DNA from: Saccharopolyspora soli
GTDB lineage: Bacteria > Actinomycetota > Actinomycetes > Mycobacteriales > Pseudonocardiaceae
Direction of reading: 5' to 3'
Length of the DNA stretch: 64,000 bases
NCBI RefSeq assembly: GCF_022678645.1
Contig: NZ_JALBWV010000009.1
Span: 1-64,000, forward strand
The position numbers and the translations under genes were made by a program. The stretch's first letter is position 1, and each line of letters begins with the position of its first letter. Below the pieces are notes generated by a model. That model was not told the DNA's origin, ran no database searches, and saw only the letters and a list, made by a program, of their open reading frames with translations. Of the stretch, positions 30,624-39,538 are shown piece by piece.

Positions 30624-32129
30624 GTGAAACGCTCTATCGCATTCGGTCTCGCCGGGGCCGTGGTGCTCGTCAGCACCGCGGTCACCGGAGCGACCGCCCA
30701 AGCCGCACCCGGTCTGCATTTCGGACCGTGCCCAGCGGACATCAGCCACCCCTACCCGAAAATGCAGTGCGCCAAGCTCGACGTACCGCTGGACTACCGC
30801 GCGCCCCACGGCGAGAAGCTGCAACTGATGATCTCCAAGCTGCCCGCCCGCAAGCCCACCGAACGGCGCGGTTCGCTGCTGGTCAACCCAGGTGGTCCGG
30901 GTGGCGCCGGGATCAGCTTCGCCGGTGACCTCATCGGCCAGCTGCCCGCCCAGGTGCTGGACTCCTACGACGTGATCGGGTTCGACACCCGCAACACCGC
31001 GCACAGCACCCCGATCAGCTGCGTCGATCCGGCGACCTACTGGAAGAGCCCGCTGCCCGACCCGGACGCGCCGCAGACCCGCGAGCAGAACTGGCAGCGC
31101 GCCCAGCAGTACGCCGACGGCTGCCAGCAGCGGGCCGGGAAGTACCTGCCGTTCCTGAACACGCCGACCAACGCCCGGGACATGGACAGCATCCGGCAAG
31201 CGCTCGGCGAGCAGAAGATCAACTATCTCGGCTACTCCTACGGCACCTACCTGGGCGCGGTGTACGGGCAGCTGTTCCCGGACCGCGTGGACCGGATGAT
31301 CCTGGACAGTTCGGTCAACCCGGACACCTCCGGGATCTGGTACCGCGACACCCTCGGTCAGGACGTGTCCGCGCAGCAGCGGCTGGACCAGTACTTCGAT
31401 TGGATCGCCCAGTACGACCGGGTCTTCCACCTCGGCACCGACCGCAACCAGGTGCGGGCGGTGTGGGACGGCATCCAGGCCGACTTGCGGAAAGCCCCGC
31501 GCGGCCCGCTCGGCCCGGCGGAGTTCTCCGAGACCACCTTCAACGCCCTCTACGGCGAGGACGACTGGATTCCGCTGGCCGGGGCGCTGTCCGACTTCCA
31601 CAACAACAACGACGACAGCGGACTCATCGACCAGGTGTCGGTCAAGGACGCGGCGGACGAGAACACCAACGCCGTGTACAACGCCGTGGAGTGCGCGGAC
31701 GCTCCCTGGCCGAGCCGCCGCGAGGATTGGGAACGCGACTCCCAGGCACTGGCCACGAACTACCCGCTGTCCGCCTGGTCCAACAGCTGGACCGTGGCGC
31801 CCTGCCGGGTCTGGCCAGGCCCGCGGCAGCAACCGACGAAGATCACCGGCGCCGGTCTGCCACCGGTGTTGATGTTCAACTCGGTGCACGATGCGGCGAC
31901 CCCGTACCAGGGCGCGCTGGAGATGCACCGGTCGCTGCCGACGTCGGTGCTGGTCACCGAGCAGAACGCGGGCAAGCACGGGGTGTTCGCGCTGGCCGGG
32001 AACCCCGCGGCGGACCGGATCGGCACCGAGTACCTGGTCCACGGCACGATCCCGCCCGCGGACACCAGCATCCCGGGCCACCCCGTCCCAGACCCCACCA
32101 AACCCCACAACCCCCAAGGCACCCCCTGA
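30624..32129 (+). CDS. secreted tripeptidyl aminopeptidase-type alpha/beta hydrolase
   Basis: A 501-residue exported serine peptidase of the Streptomyces tripeptidyl aminopeptidase/SlpD-E type. A signal peptide occupies residues 1-28 (KRS, hydrophobic core, AQAA cleavage). The alpha/beta hydrolase core has the oxyanion region LLVNPGGPGGAG, nucleophile Ser205 in GYSYGTY and C-terminal His in GKHGVF; a TAP-like C-terminal domain closes the protein. The start at GTG 30624 is set by GAGGAGG (30613-30619) and by the signal peptide, not by the longer upstream frame. Likely feeds extracellular peptides to the POT transporter gene that follows on the other strand. Confidence 0.9.
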   Translation: MKRSIAFGLAGAVVLVSTAVTGATAQAAPGLHFGPCPADISHPYPKMQCAKLDVPLDYRAPHGEKLQLMISKLPARKPTERRGSLLVNPGGPGGAGISFAGDLIGQLPAQVLDSYDVIGFDTRNTAHSTPISCVDPATYWKSPLPDPDAPQTREQNWQRAQQYADGCQQRAGKYLPFLNTPTNARDMDSIRQALGEQKINYLGYSYGTYLGAVYGQLFPDRVDRMILDSSVNPDTSGIWYRDTLGQDVSAQQRLDQYFDWIAQYDRVFHLGTDRNQVRAVWDGIQADLRKAPRGPLGPAEFSETTFNALYGEDDWIPLAGALSDFHNNNDDSGLIDQVSVKDAADENTNAVYNAVECADAPWPSRREDWERDSQALATNYPLSAWSNSWTVAPCRVWPGPRQQPTKITGAGLPPVLMFNSVHDAATPYQGALEMHRSLPTSVLVTEQNAGKHGVFALAGNPAADRIGTEYLVHGTIPPADTSIPGHPVPDPTKPHNPQGTP

Positions 32130-32160
32130 CCAACACCCCAGGTTCACGATCGGGTCATGG

Positions 32161-32207
32161 GTGAAGGGCACCTCTTACCGAGTAAGTTGGTAGGAGGTGC
32201 CCTTCAC
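32161..32207. repeat. dispersed palindrome, copy 1 (terminator-like)
   Basis: Arms GTGAAGGGCACCTCTTACC (32161-32179) and GGTAGGAGGTGCCCTTCAC (32189-32207), 19 bp with one G-T wobble position, around the loop GAGTAAGTT. Lies between the convergent aminopeptidase and POT genes, 32 nt after the stop at 32129. The same palindrome, including much of the loop, recurs at 57546 and 62734. Confidence 0.85.
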
Positions 32208-32232
32208 TCGTCGCTCGAACGGCGTTGCCGTG

Positions 32233-33708
32233 TTAGAGCACGCCGTGCATGTAGCGCTTGATGCTCTTGGAGGCGATCAGCAGGAGTACCGCGCAGCCGA
32301 TCGTGGCCGCGCCGACGATGCCGAAGTAGATCTCCTGGTTGTCCACCGAGTACAGCTTCACCACCTGCGCACCGAGGCCCTGGCCCATCGCCGGGGCCAG
32401 GAAGTACAGGCCCATCGTCTGCGAGGCGAAGACCTTCGGCGCCAGCTTGGTGCTCGCCGACAGGCCGACCGGTGAGAGCATCAGCTCACCCACGGTCATG
32501 ATCACGAACACCAGGGCCAGCATGACCGGCAGGTGGTGACCGGTGCCGACCAGGACCTTCGACAGCACAACCCACAGGAACGCGACACCGACGAAGAACA
32601 ACCCGCCGACGAACTTCTGCGGGGTGGACGGCTGCCGCTCGCCCAGCTTCATCCACAGCCAAGCCATCACCGGCGCCAGCACGATGATCGCCAGCGGGTT
32701 GATGGACTGGAACCACGACGCCGGGATCACGAAGCCGAAGATGTCCAGGTCGGTGTCCGCTTCGGCGAGGTTGGCCAGCGTGTTCGGCTGCTGCTCGAAC
32801 AGCAGGAAGAACAGCGCGGTCGCCAGGAACAGCGGGATGTAGGCGATCAGCCGGTCCCGCTCGATCTTGGTGATCTGCTTGCTGGCGAGCATCACCACGA
32901 AGTAGACGATCGGCAGCACCGCCGAGATCACGCTGATCACGTTGACCAACCCGTCCAGGCCCAGCACGCCGCTGACCGACAGAACGACCAGCACCACCAC
33001 GAACAACACGGCGAGCCCCGCCGCGCGACCCAGCACCCGGCCCTGGTGCCCGGCGGGCAGCGGGTTGACCGGCTTGAGCCCGGCCGAGCCGAGGTTCTTG
33101 CGCCCGAGCACGTACTGGACCAGGCCCGCCGCCATGCCCACGGCGGCGGCCCCGAACCCGAGGTGCCAGTTGACCTTCTCGCCGAGCGTGCCGACCACGA
33201 ACGGCGCGAAGAACGCACCGAGGTTGATGCCCATGTAGAAGATCGAGAACCCGGCGTCCCGGCGCGTGTCGTGCTCGCCGTAGAGGCTGCCGAGCATGCC
33301 GGAGATGTTCGGCTTCAGCAGGCCGGTGCCGATCACCAGCAGCACCAGGCCGAGGACCACGGTGCTGATGCCACCGGGCAGGGCCAGGCTGATGTGGCCG
33401 AGCATGATGACGCAGCCGCCGTAGAACACCGCCCACTGGGCGCCGATGACCCGGTCGGCCAACCAGCCGCCGAGAATGCCGGTCATGTAGACGGAGGCCC
33501 CGTAGACGCCGACCACGGACAGCGCCGTCGACTCGGGGATGCCCAAGCCGCCTTCGGCGACCGCGAAGTACAGGTAGTACCCGAGGATCGCGCGCATGCC
33601 GTAGTAGGAGAACCGCTCCCACATCTCGGTGAAGAACAGCGTCAACAAACCGCGGGGATGTCCGAAGAACCCCTTCTGCGGTGCGTCCGCAACCGTGGGT
33701 GTACTCAC
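32233..33708 (-). CDS. POT-family di/tripeptide transporter
   Basis: A 491-residue MFS protein of the proton-coupled peptide transporter (POT/PTR2) family. FFTEMWERFSYYGMRAIL (about residues 25-42) is the ExxER-F-YYG proton/substrate motif and the FYMGINLGAFFAP block is another family signature; about 14 helices. The GTG at 33708 is preferred over the in-frame GTG at 33714 because AGAGGA (33716-33721) is 7 nt from the former and 1 nt from the latter. Probable role: uptake of short peptides, possibly those released by the adjacent secreted peptidase. Confidence 0.9.
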   Translation of the reverse strand: MSTPTVADAPQKGFFGHPRGLLTLFFTEMWERFSYYGMRAILGYYLYFAVAEGGLGIPESTALSVVGVYGASVYMTGILGGWLADRVIGAQWAVFYGGCVIMLGHISLALPGGISTVVLGLVLLVIGTGLLKPNISGMLGSLYGEHDTRRDAGFSIFYMGINLGAFFAPFVVGTLGEKVNWHLGFGAAAVGMAAGLVQYVLGRKNLGSAGLKPVNPLPAGHQGRVLGRAAGLAVLFVVVLVVLSVSGVLGLDGLVNVISVISAVLPIVYFVVMLASKQITKIERDRLIAYIPLFLATALFFLLFEQQPNTLANLAEADTDLDIFGFVIPASWFQSINPLAIIVLAPVMAWLWMKLGERQPSTPQKFVGGLFFVGVAFLWVVLSKVLVGTGHHLPVMLALVFVIMTVGELMLSPVGLSASTKLAPKVFASQTMGLYFLAPAMGQGLGAQVVKLYSVDNQEIYFGIVGAATIGCAVLLLIASKSIKRYMHGVL

Positions 33709-33931
33709 GATCACGTCCTCTCGTACGTGTCAAAGGCGGCGGTAGCCGCTCGCAACAAACCTGCGGCAGGTTACGTCTCGCCGAAGTGGCTTAGACCACC
33801 GGGGCACGAACCCGCCGCGCAGCGTGCGACGCATCCGTCCCAAACCGGCCACACTGGACGCGTGATCCGGGAATCCGGTGCCGCCACTCGCGAATCCGTG
33901 ACTGCAATCACAATGGACATCAGGAGGAATC

Positions 33932-34492
33932 ATGCAGCTGTTGGACGCGCACCGCAGGGCCATGACCGAGTTCGACGACCGGGTGCGCCGCATCGGTACC
34001 GACCAGTGGGACAACCCCACCCCGTGCACCGAGTGGCGGGTCCGAGATCTGCTCAACCACCTGGTGTCCGAGCAGCTGTGGGCGCCGTGGCTGCTCGACG
34101 GCGCCACCCTGGACGAGGTCGGCGACCGCTTCGACGGTGATCTGCTCGGTGCCGACCCGGTCGTCGCCTGGGGCGAAGCCGCCGCGGCCGCCCGGCAGGC
34201 GTGGGACAAGCCGGGGGCGACCAGCGGTGAGGTGAACGTCACCGGCGGCGTGATCCCGGCCGAGGACTACGGCTGGCAGATGACCTTGGACCTGGCGGTG
34301 CACGCGTGGGACCTGGCCCGCGGCATCGGCGCCGACGACCGGCTGGACCCGGCGCTGGTCACCGCGGTGCACACGGTGTTCGCCCCGCAGGTGCCTGCCT
34401 GGCAGGGCTTGGGGATCTTCGCCCCGCAGCGGCCGGTGGCAGCCGATGCCGACGAACAGACCAAGCTATTGGCTCTGCTCGGCCGATCGTGA
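33932..34492 (+). CDS. TIGR03086-type DinB/mycothiol-dependent enzyme-like protein
   Basis: A 186-residue protein with an N-terminal maleylpyruvate isomerase/DinB-like domain (PTPCTEWRVRDLLNHL, about residues 30-45) and a HAWDLARG motif near residue 124 that supplies further putative metal ligands. Relatives in actinobacteria use mycothiol as cofactor, but many have no proven reaction. The ATG at 33932 has AGGAGGA 4 nt upstream. It stands alone; the previous gene is divergent (POT transporter). Confidence 0.78.
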   Translation: MQLLDAHRRAMTEFDDRVRRIGTDQWDNPTPCTEWRVRDLLNHLVSEQLWAPWLLDGATLDEVGDRFDGDLLGADPVVAWGEAAAAARQAWDKPGATSGEVNVTGGVIPAEDYGWQMTLDLAVHAWDLARGIGADDRLDPALVTAVHTVFAPQVPAWQGLGIFAPQRPVAADADEQTKLLALLGRS

Positions 34493-34527
34493 TGATGTCG
34501 TCGCCGCTGGCACACCGGTGGCGGGGA

Positions 34528-34533
34528 TATAGT
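34528..34533 (+). promoter_or_regulatory. candidate -10 box upstream of the leader ORF
   Basis: TATAGT lies 49 nt before the GTG of a possible 32-codon leader ORF. No well-spaced -35 box is visible. The following stretch is T-rich, unusual in this window. Confidence 0.25.
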
Positions 34534-34576
34534 GGTGGGGTATTTTTCGTTTTTCCGTCGAGGAGTGACAACTTCA

Positions 34577-34675
34577 GTGCCTGCGGCACAATCACCTGAA
34601 GGCAGTACCGAGCCGGGACATAGTCCCGGCTTTCCGCAACTCATGACCGGCACCGCGGGGCGGGGTGGCCGGTGA
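34577..34675 (+). CDS. possible 32-residue leader peptide of the CNNM operon
   Basis: A GTG at 34577 opens a 32-codon frame rich in Pro, Gly and Ser whose TGA (34673-34675) overlaps the GTG/ATG start region of the transporter gene that follows. AGGAG (34561-34565) is 11 nt upstream. A 9-bp hairpin (34611-34631) lies inside the frame. Leader peptides with proline codons and inner hairpins control Mg2+ transporters in enterobacteria; the resemblance is only structural and the ORF could be fortuitous. Confidence 0.3.
   Translation: MPAAQSPEGSTEPGHSPGFPQLMTGTAGRGGR
34611..34631 (+). terminator. hairpin (terminator or attenuator) before the CNNM genes
   Basis: AGCCGGGAC, loop ATA, GTCCCGGCT: a perfect 9-bp stem with 3-nt loop followed by TTCC, 43 nt before the CNNM start. 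Since both flanking genes are plus-strand, it may terminate the gene ending at 34492 or attenuate the one starting at 34672. Confidence 0.5.
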
Positions 34676-36012
34676 TGGAAGTCCTGCTGGCGATCCTCGG
34701 TCTGCTCTTCGTCGGAGTTCTCACGCTGGGCACCGGTCTAGCGGTCGCCGCGGAGTTCTCCCTGACATCGTTGGAACGCAGCACCGTCGACGCGCATGCC
34801 AGCACCGCCGGTGACCGGCGCGCGAAGGCCGTGCAGCGGGCGCACCGGACGCTGTCGTTCCAGCTCTCCGGCGCCCAGGTCGCGATCACGCTCACCACGC
34901 TGGTCACCGGTTACGTGGCGGAGCCGCTGATCGGTGATCTCATCGAGCCGGTGCTCACCGCGGTTGGCCTGCCCGAGGATGCCGCCGAGGCGGTGTCGTT
35001 GACGCTGGCGATCCTGCTGGCCACCACGCTGTCGATGGTCTTCGGCGAGATGGTGCCGAAGAACCTGGCCATCTCCCGGCCGCTGCCGACCGCCCGTGCG
35101 GTCTCCGGCTACCACGCCGGGTTCTCCCGGGTTTTCCGCTGGTTGATCGATGCGATGAACAACAGCGCCAACTGGGTGGTGCGCCGCTTCGGCGTGGAGC
35201 CGCAGGAGGAGCTGCGTTCGGCGCGCTCGCCCGACGAGTTGGGTTCGATCGTGCGTTCCAGCGCCGAGCACGGGACGTTGGACGAGGCCACCGCGCAGTT
35301 GATGGACCGGTCGCTGCGCTTCGGCGACCGCACCGCCGAGGAGCTGATGACCCCGCGCGTGCAGGTGGAGTCGCTGCCCGCCGAAGCGGATGTGATGGAC
35401 CTGCTCGACATCGCCCGCCGCACGGGGTTCTCGCGTTTCCCGGTGCACGGTGGCGACCTCGACGACGTGCACGGCGTCGTGCACGTCAAGCAGGCGTTCG
35501 GCATTCCGGCCGCGCACCGCGAATCCACTCGGGTCGGCTCGCTGGCCAGACCGGTGCCGACGGTGCCGGAGACGCTGGACGGTGACGCGCTGTTGGAGAA
35601 GCTGCGCGGCTCCGGACTGCAGCTGGCGTTGGTCGTCGACGAGTACGGCGGGACCGCGGGCATCGTGACGTTGGAGGACGTCGTCGAGGAGATCATCGGT
35701 GACGTCCGCGACGAGCACGACCGCCGCGAAATCGCCGCGGTGCGCCGCCTGGGCGAGGACACCTGGATCATCTCCGGGTTGCTGCGCCCGGACGAGCTGG
35801 CCGAGGCCACCGGGTTCGCCGCACCAGACGGCGACTACGAGACGGTCGCCGGTTTCGTGCTGGCCCAGCTCGGCCGCATCCCGGAGGTCGGCGAACGGCT
35901 CACCCTGGACGACTGGCTGCTGACCGTGACGCGGATGGACCGCCACCGCATCGCCGAGCTGCGGCTGAGCCACCAGCGGGCGCACGCCGAAGCGGTGGAG
36001 GTGACCCGATGA
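34672..36012 (+). CDS. CNNM/CorC-family membrane protein (DUF21, CBS pair, CorC_HlyC)
   Basis: A 446-residue membrane protein: DUF21/CNNM helices (about residues 1-145, with FGEMVPKNLAI), two CBS domains (about 225-345, ELMTPRVQVESLP and FSRFPVHG; VVDEYGGTAGIVTLEDVVEEIIGD) and a CorC_HlyC domain (about 350-435). The family exports or controls Mg2+ and Co2+. GTG at 34672 or ATG at 34675 could start it; a GGGG/GG stretch precedes. Its stop (36010-36012) overlaps the ATG of the next CNNM gene (ATGA), so the two form a heteromeric pair as in mycobacteria. Confidence 0.87.
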   Translation: MMEVLLAILGLLFVGVLTLGTGLAVAAEFSLTSLERSTVDAHASTAGDRRAKAVQRAHRTLSFQLSGAQVAITLTTLVTGYVAEPLIGDLIEPVLTAVGLPEDAAEAVSLTLAILLATTLSMVFGEMVPKNLAISRPLPTARAVSGYHAGFSRVFRWLIDAMNNSANWVVRRFGVEPQEELRSARSPDELGSIVRSSAEHGTLDEATAQLMDRSLRFGDRTAEELMTPRVQVESLPAEADVMDLLDIARRTGFSRFPVHGGDLDDVHGVVHVKQAFGIPAAHRESTRVGSLARPVPTVPETLDGDALLEKLRGSGLQLALVVDEYGGTAGIVTLEDVVEEIIGDVRDEHDRREIAAVRRLGEDTWIISGLLRPDELAEATGFAAPDGDYETVAGFVLAQLGRIPEVGERLTLDDWLLTVTRMDRHRIAELRLSHQRAHAEAVEVTR

Positions 36013-37049
36013 GCGACGGCTTCGCCATGCTGCTCGGCGTTGTGCTGCTGCTGCTCAACGCGTTCTTCGTGGGTGCGGAGTTTTCCCTGCTGTCGTCCCG
36101 CCGTGACCGGCTGGAAGCACTGCTCGCGCAGGGCGTCGGTCGGGCGAAAACGGTGATCAGGGCCAGCCAGGAGGGCTCGCTGATGCTCACCAGTGCCCAG
36201 CTCGGCATCACGCTGTGCTCGCTGGGGCTGGGCCGCCTCGGCGAACCGGCCGTGGCGCACCAGCTGGAGGTGCCGTTCGCCGCCCTGGGCACCCCCGAAC
36301 CGGTGATGCACGCCGTGGCGTTCGCGATCGCGCTCGCGCTGGTCGTGGTGCTGCACGTGCTCGTCGGCGAGATGGTGCCGAAGAACCTGGCCATCGCCGA
36401 ACCGGAACGGCTCGCCCTGTGGCTGGTGCCCGCGCTGGTCGGCTTCGTCAAGCTGGCCCGGCCGCTGATCGCTTTGTTCAACATGCTGGCCAACGCGGTG
36501 CTGCGGCTGCTGCGCGTGCAACCCAAGGAGGAGTTGGAAACCGCCTACACCTCCGCCGAACTGGCCGAGCTGCTGGTCGAGTCCCGGCGGGAAGGTCTGC
36601 TGGAGCAGTCCGAGCACCGCAGGCTCGCCCAGACGTTGTCGTCGGTGGAGCACACGGTCGGCGACGTGCTCGTCCCGCTGCCGGAGCTGACCACCCTGCC
36701 CGGCAGCCCCACCCTGGGCGACGTGGAGCGCGTGGTGGCCGACACCGGGTTCTCCCGGTTCCCGGTGCGCGGCGACGACGGCGCGCTGCTCGGCTACCTG
36801 CACATCAAGGACGTGCTAGACCAGGCCGGGCACGACCCGTCCACCCCGATCGCGGCCGCGCGGGTGCGTCGGCTGCCGACGGTGCCGGTGGGCGCCCGGC
36901 TGGACGAGGCCATGGCATCGTTGCGGCGCGAGGGCAGCCACCTGGCGGCGGCGGTGGACACCTCCGGCGCCGCCGTCGGCGTGGTCACGCTCGAAGACCT
37001 CGTCGAGGAGTACGTCGGAACCGTGCGGGACGGCACTCACGTGCGCTGA
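36009..37049 (+). CDS. second CNNM/CorC-family membrane protein
   Basis: A 346-residue relative of the preceding protein with DUF21 helices (about 1-140, VGEMVPKNLAI) and two CBS domains (about 205-335), but without the C-terminal CorC_HlyC domain. The overlapping start codon indicates translational coupling. Probably the shorter partner subunit of a Mg2+/Co2+ transport complex. Confidence 0.85.
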   Translation: MSDGFAMLLGVVLLLLNAFFVGAEFSLLSSRRDRLEALLAQGVGRAKTVIRASQEGSLMLTSAQLGITLCSLGLGRLGEPAVAHQLEVPFAALGTPEPVMHAVAFAIALALVVVLHVLVGEMVPKNLAIAEPERLALWLVPALVGFVKLARPLIALFNMLANAVLRLLRVQPKEELETAYTSAELAELLVESRREGLLEQSEHRRLAQTLSSVEHTVGDVLVPLPELTTLPGSPTLGDVERVVADTGFSRFPVRGDDGALLGYLHIKDVLDQAGHDPSTPIAAARVRRLPTVPVGARLDEAMASLRREGSHLAAAVDTSGAAVGVVTLEDLVEEYVGTVRDGTHVR

Positions 37050-37089
37050 ACGCCCACGCGTCACCGTCCTCACCCTTTAGGGTGAAAGG

Positions 37090-38625
37090 GTGCGAGATGA
37101 TCGACTCGTGCCTCGCTCCGAAGAGGTCGGCTCCCGCGTGATCGGCGGTCGGTACCGGTTGGAGAGCACCATCGGTCGAGGTGCGATGGGTTCCGTCTGG
37201 TCCGGCACCGATGTACTGCTGCAGCGCGACGTCGCGGTCAAGGAGATCCGGCTGTCTCCCGGCATTCCCGAGGACGAGGCAGCCGAACTCCGCGAACGCG
37301 CCCTGCGAGAGGCACGCGCGATGGCGGTCCTCAACCACCCCAACGCCGTCACTCTCTACGACGTCGCACGCGAGGGCGACCTGCCGTTCGTCGTGATGGA
37401 GCTGGTGCGGGCCCAAAGCCTGTCGAAGTTGCTCAACTGGCACGGGGCACTGCGCCCGCACCAGCTCGCGGTGCTCGTCGACGGCGTGGCCGCGGCGTTG
37501 CAGGCCGCGCACCGGGTGGGCATCGTGCACCGCGACGTCAAGCCCGGCAACGTCCTGCTCGGACGGCACCGGCAGGTCAAGCTCGCCGACTTCGGCATCG
37601 CCCGCAGCGTCGCGGAATCGACGCTCACCCGCACCGGGGTGTTGGTCGGCACGCCCGCCTTCGTGGCACCGGAGACCGCGGTCGGCCGTTCGGCGGACGA
37701 GACCGCCGACCTGTGGAGCCTCGGTGCGACGGTGTTCGCCGCGGCCGAGGGCCGACTGCCCTACGACAGCTCCGGCGACCCTCTGATCACCATCAGCTCG
37801 ATCGTGCACGGCCCGGTCCCGCAGCACCGCCAGACCGGGCCGATCGGCGAGGTCATCAGCGGCCTGATGCGCAAAGATCCAACGCACCGGATGTCGCTGC
37901 TCGAAGTGCGCCGCCGCGTTCAGGACCTGCTCCGCGACGCCGGCGAAACCCCGTTCGAGCCGCTGCTCGACGCCGATCCGCCACCTCGCTCTCTGACCCA
38001 TGTCGCCATGCCACTGACCAGTGCCGGTGCGGTGACGACACCGGTCACCCGGCGAAGGGCTGGCCGAGCCGTGATCGTGCTGGGCGGTCTGGCAGTGCTG
38101 CTCGCGGCAGCCGCGGCAACCGCTGGATTCTTCGCCGGAATCGCCGAACGACCCGCGAACAGCACGACGGCGCAGTCAACACCGAGCGCCGATGCGAGTC
38201 CGGCAACGGATGCCGAGCAGAGTGCCTACAACCCGCTGCAGGCGGAGTCCTTCGCGACGCAGACCGGCGACGTCACCGCCGGTCAGGACGAAACGGGCAG
38301 CTTCATCGGTCCGATCGACAACGGCGACGGGGTTCGCATCGCCAACGTCGATTTCGGTGCCACCCCGGCGAGGCAGGTTTCCGCGCGGCTGCGGACCTGG
38401 GTCGACGACGGGGTGCGGGCCAAGATCGAGATCCGGTTGGACGACCCGACCGGCGAGGTGGTTGGCAAGATCAACGTGACGTCCACGGTCGGCGGCCAAA
38501 CGTGGAAGACAGTCCCGGTCGATCTGCAACGCCCGCTGAGCGGCAAGCACGACGTCTACCTCACCTTCGCCGCGGACCAGGCCGAGGACTTCATGAACCT
38601 CGACTGGCTCCAGTTCCACCACTGA
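37090..38625 (+). CDS. receptor-type Ser/Thr protein kinase with an extracellular CBM6-like domain
   Basis: A 511-residue protein. Residues 20-275 are a Hanks-type kinase with the glycine loop GRGAMGSV, Lys51 (VAVKEI), catalytic HRD (147-149, HRDVKPGNVLL) and DFG (167-169). One membrane helix (about 325-352) follows, then a Thr/Ser-rich stalk (355-378) and a C-terminal CBM6-like beta-sandwich (about 380-511, YNPLQAESFATQTGD ... GVRIANVDFG ... DVYLTFAADQAED ... NLDWLQF). It probably senses a polysaccharide or peptidoglycan/cell-wall sugar outside and signals by phosphorylation. The GTG at 37090 has AAAGG just before it. It starts 40 nt after the second CNNM gene. Confidence 0.85.
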   Translation: MRDDRLVPRSEEVGSRVIGGRYRLESTIGRGAMGSVWSGTDVLLQRDVAVKEIRLSPGIPEDEAAELRERALREARAMAVLNHPNAVTLYDVAREGDLPFVVMELVRAQSLSKLLNWHGALRPHQLAVLVDGVAAALQAAHRVGIVHRDVKPGNVLLGRHRQVKLADFGIARSVAESTLTRTGVLVGTPAFVAPETAVGRSADETADLWSLGATVFAAAEGRLPYDSSGDPLITISSIVHGPVPQHRQTGPIGEVISGLMRKDPTHRMSLLEVRRRVQDLLRDAGETPFEPLLDADPPPRSLTHVAMPLTSAGAVTTPVTRRRAGRAVIVLGGLAVLLAAAAATAGFFAGIAERPANSTTAQSTPSADASPATDAEQSAYNPLQAESFATQTGDVTAGQDETGSFIGPIDNGDGVRIANVDFGATPARQVSARLRTWVDDGVRAKIEIRLDDPTGEVVGKINVTSTVGGQTWKTVPVDLQRPLSGKHDVYLTFAADQAEDFMNLDWLQFHH

Positions 38626-38646
38626 CCTCGACTACCCTGCCCAGCG

Positions 38647-39522
38647 ATGATTGTGCTGGCGGAACAGGACTGGCGGACGCGACAGGCGGCCCACCGGGCG
38701 CGGGTTTCACGCTGGACGCAGCCGCATAGACAACGTCAGCACCAACACCGCAAGCACCCGGTGCTGGACTTCCTCTGGACCTACTACTCCTTCCGTCCCG
38801 CTCGGCTGGAACGCTGGCAGCCGGGCATCGGCGTGGCATTGGCGGGCGGGCAGGAGTTCCGGCACCGGCGCGGATTCGTCGACACACCGGACGGCGTCGC
38901 GCTCGACCCGGCCGCGCTGACCGAGAAACGCCGCAGCAGCACCGAATTCGTGCTTGGCCTGCTCACCGCCACGGCGTCCCGCAAGGCCAGGCTGGGCTGC
39001 TTCGGGCTGCACGAATGGGCGATGCTCTACCGCACCCGGCCGACGGACGTCCGGCACACCGGCTGGCCGCTGCGGCTCGGGCACGCGGGCACCGACGAGG
39101 TCGTCGAGTCGCTGCCGATCAGCTGCACGCACTACGACGCGTTCCGGTTCTTCACCCCGCAAGCCCGTCCGCTCAACGCTGTGCAACCCGAACGCGCCGA
39201 CCAGGTGCGGCTGGAACAGCCCGGCTGCCTGCACGCGGGCATGGACGTGTTCAAGTGGGCCTACAAATTGGATCCGTTCGTACCCGCTGAACTGGTCGCC
39301 GACTGCTTCGAGCTGGCGGTGCGGATCCGCGAGCTCGACATGCGCGCCAGCCCCTACGACCTGCGCGACCTGGGTTACGAGCCGGTTGCGATCGAAACCC
39401 CGGAAGGTCGAGCGGAGTACGTCCGCCAACAGCGCGACTTCGCCGCCGAAGCAGGTGTGCTGCGGCAACGCCTGATCGACACCTGCCGCGAAATCCTCGC
39501 CTGGGCGCGCCAACCGGTGTGA
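38647..39522 (+). CDS. conserved protein of unknown function (annotated elsewhere as 3-methyladenine DNA glycosylase-like)
   Basis: A 291-residue soluble protein, Arg- and Trp-rich, with no membrane segment. Its sequence is like that of actinobacterial proteins often labelled 3-methyladenine DNA glycosylase, without clear catalytic evidence; FFTPQARPLNAVQPERADQVRLEQPGC (cut here to the recognisable region 172-198) is a striking conserved block, as is CLHAGMDVFKWAYKL. The ATG is 21 nt after the kinase stop, so it may be the last gene of that unit. I would not assign an activity. Confidence 0.6.
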   Translation: MIVLAEQDWRTRQAAHRARVSRWTQPHRQRQHQHRKHPVLDFLWTYYSFRPARLERWQPGIGVALAGGQEFRHRRGFVDTPDGVALDPAALTEKRRSSTEFVLGLLTATASRKARLGCFGLHEWAMLYRTRPTDVRHTGWPLRLGHAGTDEVVESLPISCTHYDAFRFFTPQARPLNAVQPERADQVRLEQPGCLHAGMDVFKWAYKLDPFVPAELVADCFELAVRIRELDMRASPYDLRDLGYEPVAIETPEGRAEYVRQQRDFAAEAGVLRQRLIDTCREILAWARQPV

Positions 39523-39538
39523 TCGAGGCCGCGAGTGG

